From contig NZ_BMKR01000047.1 of assembly GCF_014644435.1 (NCBI RefSeq), positions 1 through 48,458 on the forward strand: a stretch of DNA of 48,458 nt, read 5' to 3'. The notes under the pieces are model-generated. The model saw only the letters and a list, made by a program, of their open reading frames with translations. It was not told the DNA's origin and searched no databases. Below are positions 32,863-41,636 of the stretch, in pieces; within the stretch, counting starts at the first letter, position 1, and every line of letters starts with the position of its first letter. The stretch comes from Paenibacillus albidus. GTDB taxonomy: Bacteria > Bacillota > Bacilli > Paenibacillales > Paenibacillaceae. A program made the position numbers and the translations under genes.

Positions 32863-33819
32863 TTATACTTTAGCTTTGACAGATGTACTTTGGGACGTTT
32901 CCCCGACTTCATGCACGTTATAGAGCACACGCGCCAGCAGGTCTTGGCTGTAATTGCCGAAGTGCTTGCCGTAGATGGTCAACCCGCGCTTGTTGACCGG
33001 CTTGTCGGTGACCGCAATGCGGAAGGTCAGCTCGCTTTTGTAATCCAGCTGAATGTCGTCCAGAGTTACATCCGAGATTCGGCAGCCGTCGATGAAGCTG
33101 CCTTCATTGTTGATCCGGATCAGTTTGAGCATCCCGTATTGGTTCAGGTGGGGCGGCCACCAGTCGGGATTGAAGGTGCCCCGGGCATCCCCGAAGTCAC
33201 CGGGACTGGTCCAGAAGCCAATCTCGATCCCGTTGACATAGAAATACAAGTTCGAAGGATAATTGTCATTGAAGCCGGGAGCCTCGGAGCCGATCTCCAT
33301 GGAGAACTGGATCTCACGGAAGGTCTGGTTGGCTTTGAGGTAATTGGGAATCCGGTATTCGAGAAACCCCTCGCTCAGCCAAATGATCTCGGAATCGATC
33401 CGCTGGGGATCAGCGAAATAACGGGGTTCGTCAAAGTCTCCGATAATGCTGTCCTTGGTCGCAAGTCCGCAGGTAGGCACGGCCTGATAGTTGCTGTAGT
33501 GGCCCACCTGGATCTCCACTTCATAGAGGTTATCGACATCCTTGCTCCGTAAATCCACCATCAGCTTATCCTTATTGAGATAGCAGACCTTCTGGATGCC
33601 GTGTTTGCCTACTGAAGTATTGATCTCGATCAGTCCGCTTTCTTCCAGCTTCTTGATATGCATGGTGATGGCACCGTTGCTGAGATTCAGCTTCTTGGCG
33701 ATTTCATTCAGGTTCAGAGCCTGGTTGGTCGCCAGGAGCTCCAGGATCTGGATGCGGATTTCCGAGCTTAATGCCTTGAAAATATCGATTCCACTCATTA
33801 GATCTTTAATATAAATCAT
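32863..33819 (-). CDS. ArsR-type winged-helix regulator fused to a C-terminal beta-rich sensor-like domain
   Basis: The 318-residue product begins with an ArsR-type winged helix (about 8-90: FKALSSEIRIQILELLA, LNEIAKKLNLSNGAITMHIK, LEESGLIEI). The remaining ~220 residues, unlike classic ArsR proteins of ~100 residues, are rich in aromatic and beta-prone residues, e.g. YRIPNYLKANQTFREIQFSM, SNLYFYVNGIEIGFWTSPGD, FNPDWWPPHLNQYG and LTIYGKHFGNYS. These look like a jelly-roll that could bind a sugar, but I cannot name the family. There is no metal-binding CxC motif. ATG 33819 follows AAGAAGG. Divergent from the GH51 gene and flanked by two sugar importers, it is the likely local regulator of arabinan use. 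Confidence 0.85.
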   Translation of the reverse strand: MIYIKDLMSGIDIFKALSSEIRIQILELLATNQALNLNEIAKKLNLSNGAITMHIKKLEESGLIEINTSVGKHGIQKVCYLNKDKLMVDLRSKDVDNLYEVEIQVGHYSNYQAVPTCGLATKDSIIGDFDEPRYFADPQRIDSEIIWLSEGFLEYRIPNYLKANQTFREIQFSMEIGSEAPGFNDNYPSNLYFYVNGIEIGFWTSPGDFGDARGTFNPDWWPPHLNQYGMLKLIRINNEGSFIDGCRISDVTLDDIQLDYKSELTFRIAVTDKPVNKRGLTIYGKHFGNYSQDLLARVLYNVHEVGETSQSTSVKAKV

Positions 33820-34179
33820 GCCTATAACCTTCTTCCGTAACGAAAGTAAAAACTATTTTATAAAATTATAAACTAATTGAGCTGTAAAATAAAGCAAACT
33901 TCCTAATTTTGTAGAATCCACTTAATATTAAGGTAATATTTAAAGAAAATCTGCTTTTGATTTAACTAATAATAAACATTAATTCATGAATATTTCAGAA
34001 AATCAGTCTATTTTTATAGAAAAACAATCGTTTATGCCTTTAGTTTTATATAAAGCTGAATAGTTTTAATCTTTTATATTTACAACAAGGTTTATATATG
34101 TTATTTTATATCTGAAAGCGAATACATTCAAACTATTTTTAAACTATTTATAAATATATAAAATGGATGGTGAGAAATC
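33820..34179. promoter_or_regulatory. AT-rich divergent control region with repeated AAACTATTT motif
   Basis: This 360-base region between divergent starts is very AT-rich and contains no gene. AAACTATTT occurs at 33850 (near the regulator start) and at 34130 and 34141 (near the GH51 start), the latter pair 11 bases apart, one helix turn. A variant AAACTAATT is at 33870, and a further variant AAACTGATT occurs at 29580, before the first transporter. Several overlapping TATA-like stretches make a single promoter hard to choose. Confidence 0.5.
34113..34126. promoter_or_regulatory. Candidate cre (CcpA) site upstream of the GH51 gene
   Basis: TGAAAGCGAATACA differs from the consensus TGWAANCGNTNNCA at one position and lies 54 bases before the start of abfA. 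It suggests carbon catabolite repression, as known for arabinan genes in B. subtilis. Confidence 0.45.
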
Positions 34180-35709
34180 ATGGCATCAGACACATTAAAA
34201 GCGACCCTTGTAGCGGATAAGTCATTTGTAATTGCTGAAGTAGACAAGCGGATTTACGGCTCCTTTATTGAACATCTGGGACGGGCCGTATACGGAGGGA
34301 TTTACGAGCCGGGCCATCCCGAAGCGAATGCTGCAGGATTCAGAGGAGATGTGCAAGCTCTGGTCCAGGCCTTGAATGTGCCAATTATCCGCTATCCCGG
34401 CGGCAACTTTGTATCCGCATACAACTGGGAGGATGGTGTAGGTCCGCTGGAGCTCAGGCCCAAACGTCTTGAGCTGGCCTGGAGAACGGTGGAGCCAAAT
34501 GAAGTGGGTACCAATGAATTCATGGATTGGGCCAAGGAAGTCGGCTCCGAGGTCATGATGGCGGTCAATTTGGGTACCCGTGGGGTCGATGCAGCCCGCA
34601 ACCTGCTGGAATACTGCAATCATCCCGGTGTAACGTACTGGAGCGACCTTAGGCGCAAACATGGCGTTGAGCAGCCCCACCGGATCAAGACCTGGTGTCT
34701 TGGCAATGAAATGGACGGACCTTGGCAGATCGGGCAAAAGACAGCGGTGGAATACGGAAGACTCGCCTATGAGACCGGCAAGGCTATGCGTCTGATTGAT
34801 CCGGAGATTGAACTGGTCTCCTGCGGCAGCTCAAGCAGCGCAATGCCGACTTTCCCGGAATGGGAAGCAGTTACACTCGACCATACCTATGATGTAGCCG
34901 ATTATGTGTCTCTGCATCAGTATTACGGCAACCGTGACAACGACTCGGCCAATTTCCTGGCCCGGACGATGGACATGGAGCATTTTATCAAGACAGTCAC
35001 CTCGACCTGCGATTATATCAAAGCCAAGAAACGCAGCAAAAAGACGATGTATCTCAGCTTCGACGAGTGGAACGTCTGGTACCACTCCAATGATGCAGAC
35101 AGCCGCCTGGAGCCCTGGAGTGTAGGACCGCCACAGTTGGAGGACCACTATAATTTCGAGGATGCGCTGCTTGTCGGCAGCATGCTGATTACGTTCCTGA
35201 GACATGCGGACCGGGTCAAGATAGCCTGTCTGGCCCAATTGGTGAATGTGATAGCTCCGATTATGACGGAAGCCGGCGGTGCGGCCTGGAAGCAGACGAT
35301 TTTTTATCCTTATCAACATGCTTCCGCCTACGGACGCGGCATTTCGCTTCAACCGATTGTGAACTCGCCGAAATACGATGCCCAGGATTATACGGATGTT
35401 CCTTATCTGGATAGCGCTCTGGTCTACAACGAAGAGAGTGAGGAGCTGACCATCTTTGCGGTGAACCGCCATTTGGAGGAAGGTTTGCAGCTCACGTGCG
35501 ACGTCCGCGGATTTGAAGGCTACCGGCTGATTGAGCATATTGTGCTGCATCATGAGGATTTGAAAGCGATAAATACAGCGCGGGATGAGCAAGTGAAACC
35601 CCGTCAAGCCTCCGGCACCGTATGCAAAGACGGGTTTGTAGAGACTCTTTTGTCCAAGGCATCCTGGAATGTCATTCGTTTGGGACGGACAAACAGTTCA
35701 AATTGTTAG
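34180..35709 (+). CDS. abfA: Alpha-L-arabinofuranosidase, GH51 (AbfA-like)
   Basis: This 509-residue enzyme removes alpha-L-arabinofuranosyl units from arabino-oligosaccharides by a retaining mechanism. The acid/base Glu is in CLGNEMDGPWQIG (about residue 174-186) and the nucleophile Glu in MYLSFDEWNVWYH (about 290-302). There is no signal peptide, so it acts in the cytoplasm on imported substrate. The start KRIYGSFIEHLGRAVYGGIYE is typical of AbfA. ATG follows GGTGAG. It is the first gene after the divergent control region and is followed by the second transporter. Confidence 0.95.
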   Translation: MASDTLKATLVADKSFVIAEVDKRIYGSFIEHLGRAVYGGIYEPGHPEANAAGFRGDVQALVQALNVPIIRYPGGNFVSAYNWEDGVGPLELRPKRLELAWRTVEPNEVGTNEFMDWAKEVGSEVMMAVNLGTRGVDAARNLLEYCNHPGVTYWSDLRRKHGVEQPHRIKTWCLGNEMDGPWQIGQKTAVEYGRLAYETGKAMRLIDPEIELVSCGSSSSAMPTFPEWEAVTLDHTYDVADYVSLHQYYGNRDNDSANFLARTMDMEHFIKTVTSTCDYIKAKKRSKKTMYLSFDEWNVWYHSNDADSRLEPWSVGPPQLEDHYNFEDALLVGSMLITFLRHADRVKIACLAQLVNVIAPIMTEAGGAAWKQTIFYPYQHASAYGRGISLQPIVNSPKYDAQDYTDVPYLDSALVYNEESEELTIFAVNRHLEEGLQLTCDVRGFEGYRLIEHIVLHHEDLKAINTARDEQVKPRQASGTVCKDGFVETLLSKASWNVIRLGRTNSSNC

Positions 35710-35767
35710 AAAAGTACATTTTTAAATAGATGGCTTTCTAAATAAATTCATATTGGGGGAATAGGTC

Positions 35768-37009
35768 TTGAAGAAAAAGACGTTGTTTTCATCTTTGGTA
35801 CTTGTATTGTCATTAACGACGGTGTTGGCTGGATGCAGTAATGAAGACAAGAATATGATTACATTCTGGACGCCCTTAACCGGGGATGACGGCGCTTATA
35901 TGGATCAACTTGTGAAAGATTACAATGCTACGAATCCTGAAGTGAAGGTCAAGCATGTAATCACAGCAGATATGTATACCAAAGTCTCTACTGTGTTGAA
36001 CTCCGGCAAAGGTGTACCGGATTTGGCGATCATCCATGCTGACCGTGTTCCGGGCTTTGTTAAACAAGGTGTATTGGAGCCTATGACAGATTTGATAAAG
36101 GCGCAGCCTGAACTAAAACAAGACAATTACCTGCCGCAAGCCTGGTCAACCGGGACTGTAGATGGAACACAATATACAATTCCTCTGGACATTCATAGTA
36201 ATGTAATGTACTACAACAAGGATTTGCTTAAAAAATACAATGCGGAATCTTTCCTTGACGATAATGTGGTAACGATTGATGAAATGCTTTCTTTACAAGG
36301 CAAATTAGACGAGGGCGATTATATTGTCAATGACGCCTTGCTAGGTTGGGTAATTCTGGCCCAGATTCAGAACCTTGGCGGAGACATTCAGGAGAATGGC
36401 AAGCCGGCTGTTAATACACCGGTAATGAAGCAGGCTTTGGAAAGCGTTAAAAAAGTTGCCGATGCGGGACTGATGACGCCATTTGGTGAAGACGGATATT
36501 TAATGTTCCAATCAGGAAATGTCCTGTTCTCTACGGACGGAACCTGGAGCTCTACGGCGCATGCGGGCGTGGAAGGATTGAACTTTGGAGTAACCAATGT
36601 TTATTCTGCTGCACCGGATAAGTTTACGAACAGATCCTCATCACACTTGTTCACTATGCTGAAGAATAAGGATAGAACAGAAGCAAAGGTAGCGGGTATC
36701 GGCAATTTCCTGGAATTTATTCGGACAAACTCTCTGGAATGGGCCAAAGCCGGACAAATTGTAGCCAGTAAGCAAGTCAATGAAAGTCCTGAATACAAAG
36801 ATTATATGCAATCCTTCTTTACATCCAATGAAAAAGAAATTCAATCGCTTTACATTTACACCTATGAGTATTATCCATATATTGCGGAAGCAGTAGACAC
36901 TTATTGCGGGGATATTGTTCGCGGTAATGTGGATATCGATGAAACTTTGCAGACTATGCAGAAATTTGTAGAAGATAAAATTGCCGAAGGCAGCAGTGGC
37001 GCTAAGTAA
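35768..37009 (+). CDS. Sugar ABC transporter substrate-binding lipoprotein (second system)
   Basis: This 413-residue lipoprotein has a lipobox in TTVLAGCSNED (Cys about 23). The mature protein has the family 1 binding fold: MITFWTPLTGDDGAYMDQLVKDYN, GKGVPDLAIIHADRVPGFV, YTIPLDIHSNVMYYNKDLL and LFSTDGTWSS. Start is TTG 35768, preceded by GGGGGA. This gene and the two permeases that follow are more AT-rich than the flanking GH51 genes, suggesting a different history. The ligand is inferred from context as an arabinose-containing oligosaccharide. Confidence 0.93.
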   Translation: MKKKTLFSSLVLVLSLTTVLAGCSNEDKNMITFWTPLTGDDGAYMDQLVKDYNATNPEVKVKHVITADMYTKVSTVLNSGKGVPDLAIIHADRVPGFVKQGVLEPMTDLIKAQPELKQDNYLPQAWSTGTVDGTQYTIPLDIHSNVMYYNKDLLKKYNAESFLDDNVVTIDEMLSLQGKLDEGDYIVNDALLGWVILAQIQNLGGDIQENGKPAVNTPVMKQALESVKKVADAGLMTPFGEDGYLMFQSGNVLFSTDGTWSSTAHAGVEGLNFGVTNVYSAAPDKFTNRSSSHLFTMLKNKDRTEAKVAGIGNFLEFIRTNSLEWAKAGQIVASKQVNESPEYKDYMQSFFTSNEKEIQSLYIYTYEYYPYIAEAVDTYCGDIVRGNVDIDETLQTMQKFVEDKIAEGSSGAK

Positions 37010-37027
37010 CCCTGAACCGAATAGATT

Positions 37028-37070
37028 GAACGAAGTAATGTGCGAAAGACTGGGGCACATTACTTTGTTC
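37028..37070 (+). promoter_or_regulatory. Long mRNA hairpin abutting the permease ribosome site
   Basis: GAAC-AAGTAATGTGC pairs with GCACATTACTT-GTTC, a 16-bp stem with one mismatch, and is followed at once by AAAAGGAG, the ribosome site of the permease. There is no T-tract. It may protect the binding-protein message from 3' decay or limit translation of the permease. Confidence 0.6.
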
Positions 37071-37090
37071 AAAAGGAGAAATGATTGCCT

Positions 37091-37969
37091 ATGAAAAAGA
37101 AACTGAATTTGGCACCTGTTTTCTTTGTGGGTCCCCATGTTATTTTATTCGCTGTCTTCGTGTTATTACCGACTATTTATGGGATATACGCTTCATTTAC
37201 AAAATGGAATTTAATGAATGAGCCGGTGTGGGTAGGACTTGATAATTATAAAACGATTCTATTCAACACCGAATCTACTTTTCATACGCAATTTCAGAAT
37301 GGTCTGAAGAACACCTTCATCTTTGTTGGGCTTAGTGTTCCGTTGTTGATCGTGATCCCGTTGATGATTGCTGTAGCCTTGGAACATAAAAAGGTAAAAA
37401 TGAAAAACGTTATCCAGTCGATCCTCTATATTCCGGGATTGATTTCAATATCCGCAGCTGCGCTGATCTGGCTACTGATCTTTAACAAGCAGCTGGGGAT
37501 TACCGGGAATATCTTCGGTTCACAAATCGCTTGGCCGACCAATCAGCCTTATGCCTGGCTGATCATTATTGTCATTACGGTGTGGGGTGGAGTTGGCGGG
37601 AATATGATTATATACCGTGCTTCCATCAGTGGTGTAGCGAAAGAATTATACGAGTCGGCAGAGCTTGACGGTGCAGGATCTATCCGGAGATTCGCCAGTA
37701 TTACACTGCCTTCTATTCGTTTTCCGCTAATTTACACATTTGTTATGACAACTGCCGGTGCCTTTAATGTCTTTGGCCAACCGTTAATGATGACCGATGG
37801 CGGGCCCAGACAAAGCACACATGTGTTAATGATGTACATTCGCCAGCTGGCTTTTGGCAACGGGGAATCCATTGCGGGAATGGCATCTGCTATGGCAGTG
37901 TTGCTAGGGTTGATTATATTGGTGATCTCTGCATTGCAATATTATGTGATGAATCGAAATGCAGCTTGA
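37091..37969 (+). CDS. Sugar ABC transporter permease (CUT1, MalF-like, second system)
   Basis: This 292-residue membrane protein has an N-terminal segment (VFFVGPHVILFAVFVLLPTI), about six membrane helices and the EAA loop ELYESAELDGAGSIRRFASI (about 183-202). ATG 37091 lies 12 bases after AAGGAG, while an in-frame TTG at 37085 would give a spacing of 6, so the start is uncertain by two codons. It works with the next permease and the 35768 lipoprotein. Confidence 0.92.
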   Translation: MKKKLNLAPVFFVGPHVILFAVFVLLPTIYGIYASFTKWNLMNEPVWVGLDNYKTILFNTESTFHTQFQNGLKNTFIFVGLSVPLLIVIPLMIAVALEHKKVKMKNVIQSILYIPGLISISAAALIWLLIFNKQLGITGNIFGSQIAWPTNQPYAWLIIIVITVWGGVGGNMIIYRASISGVAKELYESAELDGAGSIRRFASITLPSIRFPLIYTFVMTTAGAFNVFGQPLMMTDGGPRQSTHVLMMYIRQLAFGNGESIAGMASAMAVLLGLIILVISALQYYVMNRNAA

Positions 37970-38023
37970 GTTGCATGAAATAAAGTCTGCCAAGAATGGA
38001 AACGGAAAAGGTAGGTGGCCACA

Positions 38024-38926
38024 ATGTCAAACCAGGTTCAGTTGGATCAGCCCCTTCAAAATCGAACAGGCAAAAGAAAAGGTGCTTCTGACAGAAGCAT
38101 ATCAAAATATATATCATATCTATTTTTACTTAGTCTTTGTGTAGTTTGGGTTATTCCAGTCATATTCGGAATTTCTACATCTTTCAGATCGCAAACGGAA
38201 GTGGTTTCTTCGGGTTTTAGACTATTCCCTGAACAATGGATCTTCGAAAACTATGTTGCGATATTGAACAATACATCAACAGCACCTATTCTGCGTTGGC
38301 TGATGAACTCCTTATTCATTGCAACTACGCATACCTTTCTGGTGGTAATTGTTATATCGATTACCGGGTACGGGTATTCCCGGATGAATTTTAAAGGAAG
38401 AGACACTTTGTTTTTCACTTTGCTGGGGATCTCCTTTTTTCCGGGCGTGGTGAATTTAATTCCTTCCTATAAAATTATCGATGCACTGGGATGGGTAAAC
38501 ACCTCTTGGGCTATGATTATTCCCGGTTTAGCGGGTATGGGCAATATCTTTCTGGTCAGACAATTCATGAACGGCCTGCCCAAGGAACTGGATGAGTCTG
38601 CCCGTGTAGATGGTGCCAGTGATTTTAGAATCTATTTGTCGATTATCGTACCTTTGATTAAGCCCATATTAATTGTCTGTGCACTCTTTTCTTTTACTGG
38701 ATCATGGAATGATTTCCTCTGGCCGGTAATTGTTTATACCGATGTTGATAAAATGCCGGTTACTGCCGGACTGCTCCTGTTACAAGATATTTATGGAAAC
38801 TACCGTATGATTGGACAATTAATGGGGTCGGCGATTCTTGCGATTATCCCAACGATGCTGTTGTTCTTGTTTGCGCAGAAATATTTTGTGCAATCTATTA
38901 ATTTGAATTCCGGTATTAAAGGTTAA
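38024..38926 (+). CDS. Sugar ABC transporter permease (CUT1, MalG-like, second system)
   Basis: This 300-residue permease has a soluble N-terminal stretch of ~30 residues, membrane segments from YLFLLSLCVVWVIPVIFGIS onwards, and the EAA loop KELDESARVDGASDFRIYLS (about 190-209). ATG 38024 follows GGTAGGTGG; GTG 38015 is an alternative. Again no ATPase is encoded in the operon, so a shared MsmX-type ATPase elsewhere is expected. The GH51 gene abf2 follows after 32 bases. Confidence 0.92.
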   Translation: MSNQVQLDQPLQNRTGKRKGASDRSISKYISYLFLLSLCVVWVIPVIFGISTSFRSQTEVVSSGFRLFPEQWIFENYVAILNNTSTAPILRWLMNSLFIATTHTFLVVIVISITGYGYSRMNFKGRDTLFFTLLGISFFPGVVNLIPSYKIIDALGWVNTSWAMIIPGLAGMGNIFLVRQFMNGLPKELDESARVDGASDFRIYLSIIVPLIKPILIVCALFSFTGSWNDFLWPVIVYTDVDKMPVTAGLLLLQDIYGNYRMIGQLMGSAILAIIPTMLLFLFAQKYFVQSINLNSGIKG

Positions 38927-38958
38927 CCCATATATAGATTTATAAGGGAGAGAGAACT

Positions 38959-40437
38959 GTGACTGATTATATGATTTTAAATACGGATCTTCCCAAAGGT
39001 GTAATCAACAGAAATATTTATGGGCATTTCGCCGAGCATCTCGGCAGATGCATCTATGAGGGACTCTGGGTCGGTGAAGACTCGGAGATTCCGAACACAG
39101 ATGGCATTCGTAACGATGTGCTGGCAGCGCTCAAGCAACTGGATATTCCCATCTTGCGTTGGCCGGGAGGTTGCTTCGCCGATGAATATCACTGGAAAGA
39201 TGGCATTGGGCCAAAGGAAACACGCAAACGTATGGTCAATACGCACTGGGGCGGGGTAGTGGAGAACAACCACTTTGGCACCCATGAATTCTTCCGCCTG
39301 TGCGAGCTGCTGGAGTGCGAGCCGTATATTTGCGGCAATATCGGCAGCGGCACTGTGCAGGAGATGTCGGAATGGGTAGAGTACATGACCTTTGACGGCG
39401 AATCACCCATGGCCGGCTGGCGGCGGGACAATGGACAAGAGCAGCCTTGGCGGCTGAAATACTTCGGCGTCGGCAATGAGAACTGGGGCTGCGGCGGCAA
39501 TATGCGTCCTGAATATTATGCGGATCTGTACCGCCGCTATCAGACCTATTCCAGAAACTATGGCGACAACAAGCTGTATAAGATTGCCGGCGGAGCGAAC
39601 GTGGATGACTACAACTGGACAGAGGTATTGATGCGGGAAGCCGGACGTTTCATGGACGGGCTGAGTCTGCACTCTTATACCATTCCCGGCAGTTGGGAAG
39701 AGAAACGTTACGCGCTTGGTTTCGATGCTGAAGAATGGTTCGAAACGATGCAGAAATCACTTCACATGAATGAGTTGATTACCCGTCATTCCGCCATCAT
39801 GGATAAATATGATCCGGAGCAGCGGGTAGGATTGATTATAGATGAGTGGGGCACCTGGTTCCTCAGTGAGCCGGGTACCAATCCGGGCTTCCTGTACCAG
39901 CAGAATACCTTGCGGGATGCGCTTGTTGCAGGCATCCATTTGAATATCTTCCAGAATCACAGCCGGCGGGTTCATATGGCTAATCTGGCCCAGATGGTCA
40001 ACGTACTGCAGGCGCTGATTCTGACCGAAGGCGACAAGCTGCTGCTGACGCCAACATTTCACGTCTTTCAGATGTATAAAGTGCATATGGATAATGAACT
40101 GCTAGAAGTTGCCTTTGAGAGTCCGCAATATACCCAAGGCGAACAATCCATAACGCAGCTCAGCGTATCCGCTTCCCGTGACGGAGCGGGCAAGGTCTAT
40201 GTATCTGTCTGCAACTTGAGCCACAAGGATGAAGCGAGTCTTCGTATCGACATCCGGGGAATGTCTCCAAGTCAGGTTACCGGACAAATCCTGACCCATA
40301 CGGAGCTGGGGGCACATAACACCTTCCAGGCTCCGGATACCGTGGCTCCCTCTGCCTACCATGGGGCTGAATTGAAGGACGGCATGCTGGAGTGTTGCCT
40401 TCCGCCGGCTTCGGTGGTAGTGCTGACGCTGGAATAG
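38959..40437 (+). CDS. abf2: Alpha-L-arabinofuranosidase, GH51 (Abf2-like)
   Basis: This 492-residue cytoplasmic enzyme is a second GH51 arabinofuranosidase, closely resembling B. subtilis Abf2 (NRNIYGHFAEHLGRCIYEGLW, LRWPGGCFADEYHW, NIGSGTVQEMSEWVEYMTF). The acid/base Glu is in KYFGVGNENWGCGGNM (about 170-185) and the nucleophile in GLIIDEWGTWF (about 293-303). It lacks a signal peptide. Start is GTG 38959 after AAGGGAGAG. In B. subtilis, AbfA and Abf2 differ in linkage preference; a similar division of work is likely here. It shares an operon with the upstream transporter. Confidence 0.95.
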   Translation: MTDYMILNTDLPKGVINRNIYGHFAEHLGRCIYEGLWVGEDSEIPNTDGIRNDVLAALKQLDIPILRWPGGCFADEYHWKDGIGPKETRKRMVNTHWGGVVENNHFGTHEFFRLCELLECEPYICGNIGSGTVQEMSEWVEYMTFDGESPMAGWRRDNGQEQPWRLKYFGVGNENWGCGGNMRPEYYADLYRRYQTYSRNYGDNKLYKIAGGANVDDYNWTEVLMREAGRFMDGLSLHSYTIPGSWEEKRYALGFDAEEWFETMQKSLHMNELITRHSAIMDKYDPEQRVGLIIDEWGTWFLSEPGTNPGFLYQQNTLRDALVAGIHLNIFQNHSRRVHMANLAQMVNVLQALILTEGDKLLLTPTFHVFQMYKVHMDNELLEVAFESPQYTQGEQSITQLSVSASRDGAGKVYVSVCNLSHKDEASLRIDIRGMSPSQVTGQILTHTELGAHNTFQAPDTVAPSAYHGAELKDGMLECCLPPASVVVLTLE

Positions 40438-40569
40438 GAAAGAGGTGGAGAACAGTACACACCAAGTAGTTGCAGCGACGCCCTCGACGGGCTGGAATAG
40501 CTGGGATTGTTACTTACGGAGCCAGTGTAACTAAAGCATTTTTGCAAACAGACCAAAGGAGAAACCTTC

Positions 40570-41535
40570 ATGAATACAAATAGAGAGTACAACAATCCGC
40601 TGATCGAACAACGTGCAGATCCTTGGGTATATCTTCATACAGACGGCTATTATTATTTCACCGCTTCCGTGCCGGAATACGACCGTATTGAGGTACGGAG
40701 AGCGGCAACGATTGAGGGGCTGGCCGAGGCTGAACCTGTTGTAGCGTGGCGCAAATACGATAGCGGGCCGCTGAGCGCCAACATCTGGGCGCCGGAAATC
40801 CATTATATCCATGGCAAATGGTATATCTATTTCGCTGCTGCCCGCACAACCGAAACAAATGAGGGTTTGTTCGACCACCGCATGTATGTGCTGGAGAACG
40901 AGTCTGCCAATCCGCTGGAGGGCACATGGGTAGAAAAAGGCCAGGTCAAGACAGCCTGGGAATCCTTCGCTCTGGATGCCACCACGTTTCAGCACAATGG
41001 GGTGCTGTATTATGTATGGGCGCAGAAGGACCCGGAAATTCCGGGTAATTCAAACCTTTATATTTCTGAAATGAGCAATCCCTGGACATTGACCGGACGG
41101 CAGACGATGATTGCCAGACCCGAGCATCAGTGGGAGATCGTCGGCTTCAGTGTAAATGAAGGAGCAGCCGTCCTGAAGCGCAACGGACGGATCTTCATCA
41201 GTTATTCGGGGAGCGCGACCGATTACAACTACTGTATGGGGCTGCTTGCCGCCGATGAGAACAGCGATCTGCTGGACGCCGTCTCCTGGACAAAGCTGCC
41301 GGGTCCTGTTTTTAAGACCAACGAAGAGAACGGCCAATATGGGCCGGGCCACAACAGCTTCACCGTGAATAAGGAGGGCGAGGATGTGCTCATCTACCAT
41401 GCCCGGGGCTACAAGGAAATTACGGGTGATCCCTTGTACGATCCGAACCGTCATACCCGGGCTCAGGTCTTCCATTGGAACGAAGATGGCACTCCGGATT
41501 TTGGCGTTCCTGTCAAGGATGCCTTGAAGAAATAA
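40570..41535 (+). CDS. Glycoside hydrolase family 43 protein (arabinofuranosidase/arabinanase type)
   Basis: This 321-residue enzyme is a five-bladed propeller of family GH43 without a signal peptide. The three acidic residues are recognisable: Asp in QRADPWVYLH (about 16), Asp in ALDATTFQHNG (about 138) and Glu in SVNEGAAVLKR (about 196). HNSFTVN and HARGYKEITGDP near the C-terminus are typical. ATG follows AAAGGAG. The probable role is removing arabinose from short imported oligosaccharides beside the two GH51 enzymes; an exo-acting arabinofuranosidase or a beta-xylosidase cannot be separated by sequence alone. The 132-base gap before it holds no clear signal. Confidence 0.9.
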   Translation: MNTNREYNNPLIEQRADPWVYLHTDGYYYFTASVPEYDRIEVRRAATIEGLAEAEPVVAWRKYDSGPLSANIWAPEIHYIHGKWYIYFAAARTTETNEGLFDHRMYVLENESANPLEGTWVEKGQVKTAWESFALDATTFQHNGVLYYVWAQKDPEIPGNSNLYISEMSNPWTLTGRQTMIARPEHQWEIVGFSVNEGAAVLKRNGRIFISYSGSATDYNYCMGLLAADENSDLLDAVSWTKLPGPVFKTNEENGQYGPGHNSFTVNKEGEDVLIYHARGYKEITGDPLYDPNRHTRAQVFHWNEDGTPDFGVPVKDALKK

Positions 41536-41564
41536 TCACCGTGTGGAATAGGCCTGAACCTAAG

Positions 41565-41609
41565 AGGGGCTTTCCCAATAGCCATTGTCATGGTTATGGG
41601 AAAGCCCCT
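41565..41609. terminator. Perfect-armed hairpin between convergent genes
   Basis: AGGGGCTTTCCC-ATA-CCAT pairs with ATGG-TAT-GGGAAAGCCCCT, a stem of about 19 bp with two mismatches around a four-base loop. It lies between the GH43 stop and the stop of the minus-strand gene. There is no strong T-tract on either side, but position and stability suggest a bidirectional transcription end. Confidence 0.7.
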
Positions 41610-41636
41610 GAACGTTGTTGCTGTTATTAAGATAGA

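Noticed and set aside
33820..34179. Hidden gene in the AT-rich region between the regulator and abfA
   Set aside because: All frames contain frequent stops, and the composition is that of a promoter region.
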